Of a DNA stretch of 64,000 nucleotides, positions 7,676 to 16,645 are shown in pieces (positions within the stretch are counted from its first letter, which is position 1; each line of letters begins with the position of its first letter). Where the stretch lies: positions 23,015 through 87,014 of the forward strand of contig DASWDU010000016.1 in the NCBI GenBank assembly GCA_036395115.1, given 5' to 3'. The notes below the pieces were generated by a model. The model made no database searches, was not told the DNA's origin, and saw nothing but the letters and a program-made list of their open reading frames with translations. Both the position numbers and the translations under genes were made by a program. This stretch comes from Thermoplasmata archaeon. GTDB lineage: Archaea > Thermoplasmatota > Thermoplasmata > RBG-16-68-12.

Positions 7676-8068
7676 GTGGCCCTCTGGCAAGGACGCTCGA
7701 AACGAAAGCCGACCGGCGGTCGATACCGACCGATACGCAAGAAGCGCAGGCGAGAAATCGGGCGGGAGCAGCAGTACGCATTCATCGGACCACAGCGCCT
7801 CAAGCTCTACCGAACGAAAGGCGGAAACCGGAAGGTGCGCGTCCTGAAGGCGGAACACGCGAACGTCCTCGACCGCCGCACGGCCGCGACGAAGAAGGTC
7901 AAGATCATCACCGTCAAGGCGAACCCCTCGAATCCGAACTTCGTGACGCGGAACATCATCACGCGCGGCGCCACGGTGCAGACGGAAATCGGCCTCGCGC
8001 GGGTGACGTCGCGCCCGGGTCAGGACGGCGTGATCAACGCGGTCCTCATCGAGGGCCCGGCGAGCTAG
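7676..8068 (+). CDS. rps8e: 30S ribosomal protein S8e
   Basis: A 130-residue small-subunit ribosomal protein found in archaea and eukaryotes. It has the hallmark basic N-terminus WQGRSKRKPTGGRY (residues 4-17), the K/R-rich stretch RPIRKKRRREIGRE, and the C-terminal RNITRGA-type and GQDGVINAVLI segments. The start is GTG 7676, placing VALWQGRS at the N-terminus as in other S8e proteins. Length matches archaeal orthologues of about 125-130 residues. It converges with the TldE-like gene, with 6 nt between the stops. Confidence 0.95.
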   Translation: MALWQGRSKRKPTGGRYRPIRKKRRREIGREQQYAFIGPQRLKLYRTKGGNRKVRVLKAEHANVLDRRTAATKKVKIITVKANPSNPNFVTRNIITRGATVQTEIGLARVTSRPGQDGVINAVLIEGPAS

Positions 8069-8074
8069 GATCGC

Positions 8075-9388
8075 TCACTCCGCGGACTTCGTGATGCCGA
8101 CGTCCTTGATGAGGGCGTAGGGCACGAAGTTCGGGATGCTGACTTCGCCCCACCACATCATCTGCTCCGTCTTGTTGCTCAGGGCCACGATGTTCTTCAT
8201 CATGCGGAGGATGTTGTCCGTCAACCGGACGTCCTTCCACGTTTCGGCGACCTCTCCCTTCCGGATGTGGAAGATGCCATCCCTCGGGATCGTCGAGAAG
8301 TCTCCCGTGACGTACGATTGGTAGCGCGTGTACCAAGTGTTCGTGAGCCAGAGGCCGTCCTTGACCTCCGAGAAAATCTCGTCTTTCGTCCAGTCGCCCG
8401 GATTCACGAACAACGCGTGCGGCTCCGGATAGACGAGTCCTGCATTCCCCGTGGTCTTCGTCTTGAACTTCTTCGCGGTCGTCGTGTTGTGAAGGTACGT
8501 CTTCAGGACGCCCTTGTTGACGAGGACGTTCCGCCGCGTCGGCACGCCCTCCGCGTCGAACCGCTTCCGGGCGATCGAGTCGGCGGATCCGTCGTCGTAC
8601 TGGGTGAATTGCGACGAGGCGACCGCTTTGCCGATCTTCTTGCCGTACGGCGACAGCCCGGCGAGGACGGCCCAGGCGCTGAGTCGCCCGCCGACTTGCT
8701 CCGAGAGCGAGCCGAAGATCAACGGGTCGAAGATGATGGGATATCGACCCGGCTTGCCCGGTTTCGGGTCTCGCGCGAGCGCCGCAATCCGCCCCGCCTT
8801 GTGGCCCGCGCTCGCGGGATCGAACTGCGAGAGCTTCGTGGCGGCGGCGACGCCGTGGCCGCTCGACTCGAGCGCCACCAGCGCGCGGATCGACAGGTAG
8901 AGGCTCGCGCGATGGTCATGGGACTCCGCGCCGTTCGAAGTCGAGAGAAAGTGCTCGTCTTCGTACTTCCAGAACGATCCAGCGCACTCCTTCGCGCCTT
9001 CGTCCAAGGCGCCGCCGATCGCCGCCTCGACGTACTTGCCCCCTTCGCCAAGGGCGACGACTTTCGGGTCCGGTCGCGTGCGGGCATATTTGAACGGTCC
9101 CTTCGCGATGCCCGCATAGTCGGGATTCTCCTGGGAGCCCTTGGCAATCTTCACGAGGCGTTCGACGGCCTCGTCCGCCCGCGTAAGGTCCTTGATGTCG
9201 CTCGCGAGGACCCGTTTCCGGTACACGAAGAAGACGGATGCGCTGGACTCGCGCCAGCGATTGCTGATCACGGGCTCGTTCCGGGCGAAGCGAATCTGGT
9301 ACGAGCGGTTCGCCACGATCTCCGCGACCGCATCCTGGCAGCCGAGCGAGATGGCCTTCTCCACGATCCGCGAGGCGATATCCTCCAT
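8075..9388 (-). CDS. TldE/PmbA-type subunit of a TldD/TldE protease
   Basis: A 437-residue PmbA/TldE homologue. It shares the two-domain fold of the family but has no HExxxH zinc site, as expected for the non-catalytic partner. TldD and TldE form a heterodimeric metalloprotease that in bacteria degrades unfolded peptides and matures microcin or antitoxin peptides; the archaeal role is open. The C-terminal ITKSAE end and the STSNGAE segment match PmbA-like proteins. The catalytic tldD gene lies directly upstream with a 4-nt gap, so they form one operon. Confidence 0.88.
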   Translation of the reverse strand: MEDIASRIVEKAISLGCQDAVAEIVANRSYQIRFARNEPVISNRWRESSASVFFVYRKRVLASDIKDLTRADEAVERLVKIAKGSQENPDYAGIAKGPFKYARTRPDPKVVALGEGGKYVEAAIGGALDEGAKECAGSFWKYEDEHFLSTSNGAESHDHRASLYLSIRALVALESSGHGVAAATKLSQFDPASAGHKAGRIAALARDPKPGKPGRYPIIFDPLIFGSLSEQVGGRLSAWAVLAGLSPYGKKIGKAVASSQFTQYDDGSADSIARKRFDAEGVPTRRNVLVNKGVLKTYLHNTTTAKKFKTKTTGNAGLVYPEPHALFVNPGDWTKDEIFSEVKDGLWLTNTWYTRYQSYVTGDFSTIPRDGIFHIRKGEVAETWKDVRLTDNILRMMKNIVALSNKTEQMMWWGEVSIPNFVPYALIKDVGITKSAE

Positions 9389-9392
9389 CGGA

Positions 9393-10811
9393 TCACCTCA
9401 GGTACACGTTGCGAAGGCGGATCGTCGGTCCACCCATGGCCGCGTCGAGCGCCTGACCCGGATCGGACTTGCCGCAGAATCCCGCCTCGAAATCGAGGTC
9501 CTTCCCCACAGCGTCGACGGCCGACCAAAAGGCGGGGGTCGTGAGCTCGATGACGGTCCCGCGGACCGGGTGCTTGATCTCCCCGTTCTCGACGAGGTAC
9601 GCCTCCCGGCCCGCGTACTTCGCATTGTAGCGCTTGTCGTCGATGTTCCATTCCATGAAGCTCTTCATGTACACGCCGAACTTCACCTCCTCGAGCATCT
9701 CGTCGACGGCGTAGTCCTTCGGCTCGACGAACGTGTTCGCCATCCGGACGATCGCCTCGACGTTGTAGTTGACCGCCCGCGAGGCGCCGTTGCTCCGGGT
9801 GCCGAGTGCCGCCGCCGTCTCCCGATTATGGAGGAACTCCGTCACGCGGCCCTCCTTGTACAGGTACCGCCGTCTCGCCCTGACGCCCTCGTCGTCAGTG
9901 GCGTAGTACGCGATCGCGTGCTCGACGGTCGGATCGTCGACAACGTTCACGAGGTCGGAGCCGACCCGCATCCCCGCGCCGTCCGGCGGGATGAACGACT
10001 TCCCTGCCTGGCTCGCCTCGCGCCCCAAGACGCGGTCCGCCTCGGTCGGATGGCCGCACGACTCGTGCGAGGCGATGCCGGCGACTTGCGGTCCCGCCAC
10101 GAGGTCCATCTTCCCCTCGGGGGACTTCTTGCCTTCTTTCAGCGAGCGCTGCATGGAGCGGGCCTCTTCGACCACGCGGCGGCTCAGGTCCCACATTTGC
10201 ACGCCTTCCCAACCGCCGGACCAGCCGTAGTTCCGGTGGGTCTGTTCCACGCCGCCTTCCGCCGTGACCGTGAGGAAGTAGAACGCCCGCAGCCGCGGGC
10301 TATACGACCGGATGCGGGATCCTTCCGAGTTCGCGAAATATTTGGAGATCCGGTTGCCGGTGAGCTGGAAGGTACGAGCCGGGATCTTGAGTCCGAGCGC
10401 GACGAGGTCCGCGTCGACCGACCGGATCTCCGCGATCTTCTCCTCGACCGAGACGTCTGCGAGTCTCTTCTGCTCCGGGACGGACCAGCTCATCGTGATC
10501 GCATCCTCGCGGGCGAAGACAATCCTCGATTTCCGTCGAGATGCTTTCGCGATCTTCACCGCGTCGTCGACGACTCCGCGCACGTCCGACTTCGTCAGGG
10601 AGTTCGTCGCCGCGAATCCGAGGGCGCCATCGACGAGGACCCGCACCCCGATCCCCCGATCGTCGCCGATGTAGAGGGCGTCTAGGACGCCGTTCTTCAG
10701 GATGAACGACTCCTGCTCCTGGCCCTCGTACCGCCCCTCGGCGTACGAGGCCCCCCTCTTGGTCGCATGATCCACCGCAAAATCCACGAGCTCCGAGCGA
10801 TCGTCCTCCAT
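9393..10811 (-). CDS. tldD: TldD-type zinc protease, catalytic subunit
   Basis: The 472-residue partner of the gene above, with the zinc-binding HESCGH (HExxxH) motif near residue 247 and further family blocks such as FVEPKDY and the C-terminal GFCGK...MGGPTIRLRN. I chose ATG 10811 because a GGGGGAG Shine-Dalgarno-like run lies 3-9 nt upstream on the coding strand; the frame stays open nine codons further to 10838. It would supply the proteolytic active site of the TldD/TldE complex, with the substrate bound in the cavity between subunits. Confidence 0.92.
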   Translation of the reverse strand: MEDDRSELVDFAVDHATKRGASYAEGRYEGQEQESFILKNGVLDALYIGDDRGIGVRVLVDGALGFAATNSLTKSDVRGVVDDAVKIAKASRRKSRIVFAREDAITMSWSVPEQKRLADVSVEEKIAEIRSVDADLVALGLKIPARTFQLTGNRISKYFANSEGSRIRSYSPRLRAFYFLTVTAEGGVEQTHRNYGWSGGWEGVQMWDLSRRVVEEARSMQRSLKEGKKSPEGKMDLVAGPQVAGIASHESCGHPTEADRVLGREASQAGKSFIPPDGAGMRVGSDLVNVVDDPTVEHAIAYYATDDEGVRARRRYLYKEGRVTEFLHNRETAAALGTRSNGASRAVNYNVEAIVRMANTFVEPKDYAVDEMLEEVKFGVYMKSFMEWNIDDKRYNAKYAGREAYLVENGEIKHPVRGTVIELTTPAFWSAVDAVGKDLDFEAGFCGKSDPGQALDAAMGGPTIRLRNVYLR

Positions 10812-10883
10812 CGAGCTCCCCCGAAACGCGCCCGACAAAGCGGTCGGACGAATGAAGATATCGGCGGCGCGCGTCGGCCGACC

Positions 10884-10894
10884 AAAGGCTTATG
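10884..10894 (+). promoter_or_regulatory. TATA box of srp19
   Basis: AAAGGCTTATG lies about 30 nt before ATG 10921. Confidence 0.5.
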
Positions 10895-10920
10895 ACGGCG
10901 CCGCGATTCGGACGGCGCCC

Positions 10921-11205
10921 ATGCCGAAGGGAGACCGCCCGATCGTCCTGTATCCGGCGTACTTCGACCTGGGACGCTCACGGGACGGCGGCCGACGGGT
11001 CGCGAAGCGGTGGGCCGTGGAATCGCCGACGGTGCAGGAGATCGCGACGGCCGCCAAGGTGCTCGGCCTCGAGCCAAAGATCGAGGATGGAAAGGCGTTC
11101 CCTTCGACGCCGTGGCGGAAGGAGGGCCGCGTGCTCGTCCGGGCGGACTATTTCAAGACGTCGATCGTGCAGAAGGTCGCGCAGCGGATCAAGGAGGCCC
11201 GCTAG
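10921..11205 (+). CDS. srp19: Signal recognition particle subunit SRP19
   Basis: A 94-residue protein that binds the tips of helices 6 and 8 of SRP RNA and lets SRP54 assemble. It starts with the typical strand IVLYPAYFDLGRSRDGGRRV (residues 8-27), continues with the SPTVQEIATAAKVLGLEPKIE helix region, and has the WRKEGRVLV strand. ATG 10921 fits the TATA box position; the open frame reaches 23 codons further up but carries no conserved sequence. It converges with the DUF211 gene. Confidence 0.94.
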   Translation: MPKGDRPIVLYPAYFDLGRSRDGGRRVAKRWAVESPTVQEIATAAKVLGLEPKIEDGKAFPSTPWRKEGRVLVRADYFKTSIVQKVAQRIKEAR

Positions 11206-11218
11206 GGCAGACCGCGGA

Positions 11219-11512
11219 TCAGCCGTGGTCCTGCCCGGTCCGGACGTCCTCCACGAGCCGCTTGCCCGACGAGACGAGGTCGACGGAATGGATCACGGCG
11301 CCGAGCTCCCGCAACGCCTCCTCGACGCTCGGGTAGTTGATCGCCGACCCTTCGATCGTCACCTTGACGCTCTCGGTCTCCTGGTCCACCTCGTCGAGCG
11401 TGAGGCTCACGCCGTCCACCCCCTTGAGGCCGCTTAGCCGGAGCGACATGTCCACGAGGGACGGCCTGTGGGGCTTCAGCACGTCCAGGACGATCCGCTT
11501 GATGTCGCTCAA
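11219..11512 (-). CDS. DUF211 domain protein
   Basis: A 97-residue archaeal DUF211 (COG1888) protein. Family members have a ferredoxin-like fold and form ring-shaped oligomers; the function is unknown, though metal or small-ligand binding has been suggested. The sequence has the family start IKRIVLDVLKPHRPSLVDMS and the GVDGVSLTLDEVDQETESVK stretch typical of the fold. It starts with TTG at 11512, which fits a TATA box about 40 nt upstream. Confidence 0.9.
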   Translation of the reverse strand: MSDIKRIVLDVLKPHRPSLVDMSLRLSGLKGVDGVSLTLDEVDQETESVKVTIEGSAINYPSVEEALRELGAVIHSVDLVSSGKRLVEDVRTGQDHG

Positions 11513-11552
11513 CCGAGGGCCGCTCCGAGGGACGGCGTCGATGGGGGCGTTC

Positions 11553-11563
11553 GACTATAAACG
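11553..11563 (-). promoter_or_regulatory. TATA box of the DUF211 gene
   Basis: On the minus strand this reads CGTTTATAGTC, about 41 nt before the TTG start at 11512. It gives the gene its own promoter separate from the upstream map-sua5 pair. Confidence 0.5.
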
Positions 11564-11572
11564 TTCCGTGGC

Positions 11573-12460
11573 TCACGCGGTCGTGACTTCCGCGCCGTCC
11601 ACGCCGACGATCACCGTATGCTCCGTCTGCGCGACGATCCCGCCGTCGACGTCGAGGAGGGCGGGGTACGTCATCACGGCGCCGCTGCGTACGAGCCGGT
11701 TCAGGAGGGCCGGCGCGCGCGGGTCGAGGCGATGCGCCCAACGTTCGGCGAACGGGAGCGTCTTGAACTCCCCCGACAACATCTGCAAGAAATCGTCCGG
11801 CGCCGCGTGGCCGTGCGCCTTCGGCCGGAGCACGCGGTAGATGTTCCCGCTCTTGCGGCCATCGACGTGACCCGCGCCAGCCGAGGCGAACGGCTCAATC
11901 GCGACGACTTCCCCGGCCTCGAGCACGTCGTGGCCGTGCGGCACGTTCGGGACGCTCTTCCCCGCATGCAGGACGTACCGCTCGATCGTGTGCCCGGTCA
12001 GGTTTCGCACGGGTCGGTACCCGCCCGACTCGATCGCGCGCTGGATGCCTTCGCCGATGGCCTGCGTCGCGACGCCCCCGTGGACCGCTTCGATCGCGGT
12101 CTGCAACGCGAGTTCGGACGCCCGAATCAGCGTCGTCCAGTTCTGCGTCCCGACCTCGACCGTCACCGCGGTGTCCGCGATCCAGCCGTCGATGTGGGCG
12201 CCGAGATCCAGCTTGACGACGCTCCCACGCTGGAACCGGAGCGCGTCGTCGTGCGTCGGCGTGTAGTGGGCGGCGATGTCGTCGATCGAGAGGCAGGTCG
12301 GGAACGCCGGACGCGCGCCGCGCTTGCGGAAAAGACCTTCCACCTCCTCCGCGACGTCGAGGAGGAGCGCGCCCTCCTTCACGAGCCCGACGGCGTGCTC
12401 GCGCGCCTCGCGCGAGATCCGGCCGGCCCGGAGCAGGGACTCGCGCGCGGAGGCGTCCAT
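11573..12460 (-). CDS. map: Methionine aminopeptidase, type II
   Basis: Removes the initiator methionine from nascent proteins. The 295-residue protein carries the pita-bread metal ligands Asp85 and Asp96 (KLDLGAHIDGWIADTAV), His157 (TGHTIE), Glu189 (AIEPF) and Glu280 (TEHTVIV). The inserted helical stretch between His157 and Glu280 and the sequence style place it with the archaeal/eukaryotic type II enzymes. ATG 12460 is chosen because the frame upstream overlaps sua5. The sua5 stop is 4 nt upstream, so the genes are cotranscribed. Confidence 0.94.
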   Translation of the reverse strand: MDASARESLLRAGRISREAREHAVGLVKEGALLLDVAEEVEGLFRKRGARPAFPTCLSIDDIAAHYTPTHDDALRFQRGSVVKLDLGAHIDGWIADTAVTVEVGTQNWTTLIRASELALQTAIEAVHGGVATQAIGEGIQRAIESGGYRPVRNLTGHTIERYVLHAGKSVPNVPHGHDVLEAGEVVAIEPFASAGAGHVDGRKSGNIYRVLRPKAHGHAAPDDFLQMLSGEFKTLPFAERWAHRLDPRAPALLNRLVRSGAVMTYPALLDVDGGIVAQTEHTVIVGVDGAEVTTA

Positions 12461-12464
12461 GGGG

Positions 12465-13085
12465 CTACGCCCCCGTCGGAAGGACCCCTTGCCTAAGGAC
12501 CTTTGGCCGGTCGCCGGAGAGGTCGACGACGGTCGACTCGCCGCCGAGAGGCGTCGGGCCTCCGTCCACGTAGATGTCAACGTGGTCGCCGAGCTGCTCG
12601 CGCGCCTCCGGGCACGTCACCGGGGACGGCCGACCGTGGACGTTCGCGCTCGTCGACGTGATGGGGCCGTACGCCTTCGCGAGGAGGCGCGGGATCGGGT
12701 GGGCCGGGACGCGGATCGCAATCCGGCCGTCCGGTCCGACGATCGGCGCGGGCGCCTCCGGTGTGGCCCGCAGGACGACCGTGAAGGGGCCCGGGAGGTT
12801 CTTCGCGCAGAACGCCTCGGCGGTGGCCGACTTGGCGCCGAACCGGAACACGTCGGCGGGGTCAGCGATCGCAATGGAGATCGGCTGGTCCCGCGGACGG
12901 CCTTTCGCCGCGAAGACGCGATCCACGGCCGCCCGCTGGAACGGGTCCGCTCCGAGACCGTACACGGTGTCCGTGGGATGCACGACGAGACCGCCGATCC
13001 GTAGGACCTCGCGGAGGCGGCCCAGCGCCGCGGCATCCAGGACGTACTTCGTGCCCAGCGACTGCGCGACGATCGTGACGGCCAC
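12465..13085 (-). CDS. L-threonylcarbamoyladenylate synthase (Sua5/YciO/YrdC)
   Basis: Makes threonylcarbamoyl-AMP from threonine, bicarbonate and ATP, the first step of the t6A37 tRNA modification. The 206-residue protein is a single YrdC domain: the HPTDTVYGLGADPF motif, the KGRPRDQPI signature, and the ITSTSANVHGRPSP block. It lacks the extra C-terminal Sua5 domain, so it is of YrdC/YciO length. The GTG at 13085 fits a TATA-like CCTTTAGG about 25 nt upstream. It is in an operon with methionine aminopeptidase. Confidence 0.92.
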   Translation of the reverse strand: MAVTIVAQSLGTKYVLDAAALGRLREVLRIGGLVVHPTDTVYGLGADPFQRAAVDRVFAAKGRPRDQPISIAIADPADVFRFGAKSATAEAFCAKNLPGPFTVVLRATPEAPAPIVGPDGRIAIRVPAHPIPRLLAKAYGPITSTSANVHGRPSPVTCPEAREQLGDHVDIYVDGGPTPLGGESTVVDLSGDRPKVLRQGVLPTGA

Positions 13086-13124
13086 GGTCGCGCAAGGGCG
13101 GTCCGCCTAAAGGCTTTCACGGCC

Positions 13125-13610
13125 TCAGAGATACAGCAGATAGGCGAGCGTGACCGAGGCGTCCCGCGACGGAGCGTAGGCCTCGAGGCGCATGCCCCGA
13201 GCCTGCAGGAGCTTCGGTACGATCGCCCGCGTGAACGGAGCCGAGTCCTCGGACCGAGATACCTCCTCGATCGGAAGGAAGGCGGCCTCGCTCACCTCCC
13301 CGCCATCCGCCCGCGGCTCTCCGGATTCGTAGGCCATCGAGAAGATCAAGAACGTGTCGTTCGCCGTCGCGGTGACGCGGTTCCGGACGCCGACGAGGGC
13401 GTCTGCGCGGCCCACGACCGCCGTCTCCTCGCGGACCTCCCGCTCGACGGCCTGAGCGACCGACTCGCGCGGCTCGACATATCCGGACGGGATCGTCCAA
13501 AGACCTTTCGCGGGGCCGTACGTCCGACGCACGAGGAGCAAGCCGCCTTCTCGGATCAGAAACGCGCCAACGCCGACCGTGATGGGGAGGGACGCGACGT
13601 CCAGGGCCAT
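13125..13610 (-). CDS. Nudix hydrolase
   Basis: A 161-residue Nudix-fold protein with a full Nudix box: GYVEPRE, then the helix with REVREET after the usual seven residues. These enzymes hydrolyse nucleoside diphosphates linked to another group X; the substrate cannot be told from sequence. It lies 39 nt upstream of sua5 on the same strand and so may be the first gene of a Nudix-sua5-map unit, although sua5 also has a possible promoter of its own. Its TATA box is shared in position with that of the divergent S9 peptidase. Confidence 0.88.
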   Translation of the reverse strand: MALDVASLPITVGVGAFLIREGGLLLVRRTYGPAKGLWTIPSGYVEPRESVAQAVEREVREETAVVGRADALVGVRNRVTATANDTFLIFSMAYESGEPRADGGEVSEAAFLPIEEVSRSEDSAPFTRAIVPKLLQARGMRLEAYAPSRDASVTLAYLLYL

Positions 13611-13635
13611 GGGGCCGGCGAAGGGATTCGGGGAG

Positions 13636-13648
13636 ATGGCTTTTATGC
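13636..13648. promoter_or_regulatory. Bidirectional TATA element between the Nudix and S9 peptidase genes
   Basis: The plus strand reads ATGGCTTTTATGC, a box 35-40 nt before ATG 13682. The minus strand reads GCATAAAAGCC, a good box about 28 nt before ATG 13610. Both divergent genes would start from this one site. Confidence 0.5.
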
Positions 13649-13681
13649 CCGCCGCGGACTTCCGGCTTCCTCGGTGGCACG

Positions 13682-15481
13682 ATGGGGAGGACCGTCACCT
13701 TCACGCCCGGTCGCTTCCTGCGCAAAATCTGGCAGCTGGGCAATTTCGATGTCTCGCCGGACGGCCGGAGCTTCGCGTACGCCGCGAACAAGCGAGAGCA
13801 GTGGTCCGTCTACCTGATGGACCTACGGACGAAGCGCGAGCGGATCCTCGTGAAGTCCGAGCAGTCCGTCGTGAATCCCGAGTTTTCGCCGGACGGCCGC
13901 TCGCTCGCGGTGCAATCCGATTTCGAGGGGGACGAGAACTACAACGTCTACGTCGTATCCGTGAAGGGGACGGGCGTCCGCAAGATCACGGACACCCGAT
14001 TCGACAGTTCGTTCCCCCGGTGGTCGCCCGACGGCACGAAAATCGCGTTCGTCTCGAACCGAGACGGGGACCGCGACAATGTGTTCGCCGTCGACGCCGC
14101 GGGAGGAGACGCGAAGCAACTCACGGACGTGGACGACATCGTGACGGAGATCGCGTGGCGCCCCGATGGCCGGAGCCTGGCCTTTTCCGCCGGCGTCGGA
14201 CTGCACGACTACGTCGGGATCGTCGACATCACCGGGCGGATGGAGAAGCTCGTCGCCTTCCCCGAGTCCGAGAGCTCGATCGGCGGCGACGTCGGTCGTC
14301 CGCGGCCGTGGTCGCCCGACGGCCGGGAGCTCGCGTTCGTCTCGAACGTCCACGACCACCTCGACATCGGCGTGCTAGACCTCGAGACCCGCGCGGTGCG
14401 GTGGCTCGTCGAGAACCGCTGGGACAAGACGATGCCCGTGTGGTCTCTCGACGGCCGGCGCATCGCGTTCCTCGAGAACCACGACGGGAACATCCGGCTG
14501 AAGTCCGTGAGCCGCGGAGGCCCCGAATCCGTCGCCGAGTCTCCGGCAAGCGGGTCGGCGTTCCGGCCGCTCTGGTCGCCGGACGGAGGGACCCTGTTCT
14601 ACCTGCAATCGAACTTCCTGCGTCCGGAGCGGTTCGTCGCGCGGCGGGGACCGCGGACGACGCGCCTCATCGAGAGTGTGCGGACGGCCCTTCCGGCAAG
14701 GGAACTCGCGGACGGGAAGCTCGTGTGGTACCCGACGTTGGACGCCCGCAAGATCCCCGCGTGGCTGTTCGTGCCGCCGGCCCGCCGCTCGCGCCACGCG
14801 GCCCTCGTGTGGCCGCACGGCGGCCCGGAGTCCCAGACGGTCAACGAATGGTACATCCGGCCGCAGCTCCTCGTCGCCCAAGGCTTCACGGTCCTCGCCC
14901 CGAACTACCGCGGCGGGACGGGCTACGGCCGCGCCTGGCGTCGGCTCAGCGACCACGACCTCGGCGGAGCGGACATGCAAGACATCATCGCCGGAGGGCG
15001 GTGGCTCGTGGAAAACGGCTACTGCCGTCCGGACCGGCTCGGGATCATCGGTGGGAGCTACGGTGGATACGCGGTCGCCCATTGCCTCGAGCAGGCCCCG
15101 GAGCTGTGGAGCGTCGGCGTGAGCATCGTCGGCTACTTCAACTGGACGACCGCGACGACGAACGAGCGCGGGTACCTCCAGCGATACGACCGACAGAAGA
15201 TGGGCCACCCGGACGAAGACGCGGACCTCTTCCGGAAGCTTTCGCCGATCTTCTACCTGGACCGGATCCGGGCGCCGGTGCTCTTCACGGGCGGCGCGCA
15301 CGACCCCCGCTGTCCCGTGACGGAGGCGAGGGCCATGGTCGAGGCGATGAAACGGATGCGCAAGGTCGTCGACTATCTCGAGTTCCCCGACGAGGGACAT
15401 GCGCCCCGCAAGGTCTCGAACCAGATCGTGCTGTACGAACGCGTGATCGACTGGTTGACGCGATATCTGCCGGACGCGTGA
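13682..15481 (+). CDS. S9-family serine peptidase (acylaminoacyl-peptidase-like)
   Basis: A 599-residue cytoplasmic peptidase with an N-terminal seven-bladed propeller of PD40-type repeats (repeated W/FSPDG motifs from about 18 to 310) and a C-terminal alpha/beta-hydrolase. The triad is Ser459 in GGSYGGYA, Asp541 in GAHDPRCPV and His573 in DEGHAP. Such enzymes cleave short or N-acylated peptides that enter through the propeller. No signal peptide is seen. It converges with the aminotransferase gene, with 5 nt between stops. Confidence 0.92.
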   Translation: MGRTVTFTPGRFLRKIWQLGNFDVSPDGRSFAYAANKREQWSVYLMDLRTKRERILVKSEQSVVNPEFSPDGRSLAVQSDFEGDENYNVYVVSVKGTGVRKITDTRFDSSFPRWSPDGTKIAFVSNRDGDRDNVFAVDAAGGDAKQLTDVDDIVTEIAWRPDGRSLAFSAGVGLHDYVGIVDITGRMEKLVAFPESESSIGGDVGRPRPWSPDGRELAFVSNVHDHLDIGVLDLETRAVRWLVENRWDKTMPVWSLDGRRIAFLENHDGNIRLKSVSRGGPESVAESPASGSAFRPLWSPDGGTLFYLQSNFLRPERFVARRGPRTTRLIESVRTALPARELADGKLVWYPTLDARKIPAWLFVPPARRSRHAALVWPHGGPESQTVNEWYIRPQLLVAQGFTVLAPNYRGGTGYGRAWRRLSDHDLGGADMQDIIAGGRWLVENGYCRPDRLGIIGGSYGGYAVAHCLEQAPELWSVGVSIVGYFNWTTATTNERGYLQRYDRQKMGHPDEDADLFRKLSPIFYLDRIRAPVLFTGGAHDPRCPVTEARAMVEAMKRMRKVVDYLEFPDEGHAPRKVSNQIVLYERVIDWLTRYLPDA

Positions 15482-15486
15482 CCCGG

Positions 15487-16572
15487 TCAGACGAGGGACC
15501 GGACCGCGTCGAGCAGGCGGTCGACGATGTCCGGTTCCGCCTGCGTGCCCATCGTGCCAATCCGGATCGTCCGGCCGCGGAGCGGTCCGAGCCCGCCCGA
15601 GATGGTGATGCCGTGCTCCGCCTGGAGGCGCTTCACGAGTGCACTGGCGTCGATTCCTTGCGGGGGCGTCATGCACGTCACGGTATTCGAGACGAGGTCC
15701 GGCGGGGCGAGCGGCGCGAATCCTAGATCCGCGAGGCCGTCCCGGAGTCGGGCGGAGGCCTTCGCGTGACGGGCGTAGCGGGCGTCGAGGCCTTCCTCCT
15801 TCACGAGCACGAGCGCGCGGTGGAACGCGTAGAACAGGTTCGAGGAGACCGTCGTTGGCGTGGGATGCCACTCGCCCCACTCGCGTGCGTACCGCTCCCA
15901 GGTGAAGAGGTTCAGGTACCAGCCCTCCGCGCCTTTCGGATCGGTCGCCTCCCAGAGCGACGGTGCGACGGTGACCGGCGTGATCCCCGCCGGTGCTGCG
16001 AGGCATTTCTGGGACGCGCCGAACGCCGCGTCGACGCCGATCGCGGCCGCCGGCAGGCGGATGCCCCCGAGCGACGAGACCGCGTCGACGACGACGAATG
16101 CGCCGACCGCGTGCGCGGCCTCGACGATCGGCTCAAGGCGGTTCGTGACGCCCGTGGAGGTCTCGTTGTGGACGAGGGCGACGGCCTTCGTCGGCGACTT
16201 CAGCGCACTCCGCAGCCCGTCGAGGTCCGGCCCGGAGCCCCAGGGCGAGGCGACGACGTCCGCCTTGACTCGGTGCGTCAGGAGGACCTCTCGGATCCGA
16301 TCCCCGAAGAAGCCGTTGGACACGACCACCACGCGATCGCCCGGACGCAGGAACGTGTAGGCGAGCGACTCAAGGCCCGTGTGGCCGGGTCCGGCGAGCG
16401 GGAACACCCGGTGGTCGGGGGCGGACCAGAGGTACCTCATCAGGGAGAGGGTCTCGGTGAACGTCTGGACCCACGCGTCGCCGTAGTGAGGGAGCGCCGG
16501 CTTCGCGAATTCCTCGAGGACCCGGGGATGCAGAGGCACGGGACCCGGTATCAACAGGAGACCCGGATCCAT
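15487..16572 (-). CDS. Class V aminotransferase (alanine--glyoxylate / serine--glyoxylate type)
   Basis: A 361-residue PLP enzyme. It starts LLIPGPVPLHPRVLE, the signature of the AGT/SGAT/phosphonate aminotransferase group, has the PLP-binding VVDAVSSLGG block with Asp163, and the Schiff-base Lys189 in GASQKCLAAPAG. The C-terminus ends with the LRGRTIRIGTMG substrate-binding motif. In archaea, members serve serine, alanine or phosphoserine pathways; which one applies here is not settled by sequence. It is a single gene, with no close partner on the strand. Confidence 0.88.
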   Translation of the reverse strand: MDPGLLLIPGPVPLHPRVLEEFAKPALPHYGDAWVQTFTETLSLMRYLWSAPDHRVFPLAGPGHTGLESLAYTFLRPGDRVVVVSNGFFGDRIREVLLTHRVKADVVASPWGSGPDLDGLRSALKSPTKAVALVHNETSTGVTNRLEPIVEAAHAVGAFVVVDAVSSLGGIRLPAAAIGVDAAFGASQKCLAAPAGITPVTVAPSLWEATDPKGAEGWYLNLFTWERYAREWGEWHPTPTTVSSNLFYAFHRALVLVKEEGLDARYARHAKASARLRDGLADLGFAPLAPPDLVSNTVTCMTPPQGIDASALVKRLQAEHGITISGGLGPLRGRTIRIGTMGTQAEPDIVDRLLDAVRSLV

Positions 16573-16645
16573 TTGAATCGTTCAAGGATGGGTTCGACGC
16601 TACTTCAAGCTGTCCCGACACGCTGTGTCACGGGTCGCCGCCGGC

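Noticed and set aside
13579..15726. Long plus-strand open frame overlapping the S9 peptidase
   Set aside because: It is an out-of-frame shadow rich in Arg, Gly and Pro; the peptidase frame has the Ser/Asp/His triad.
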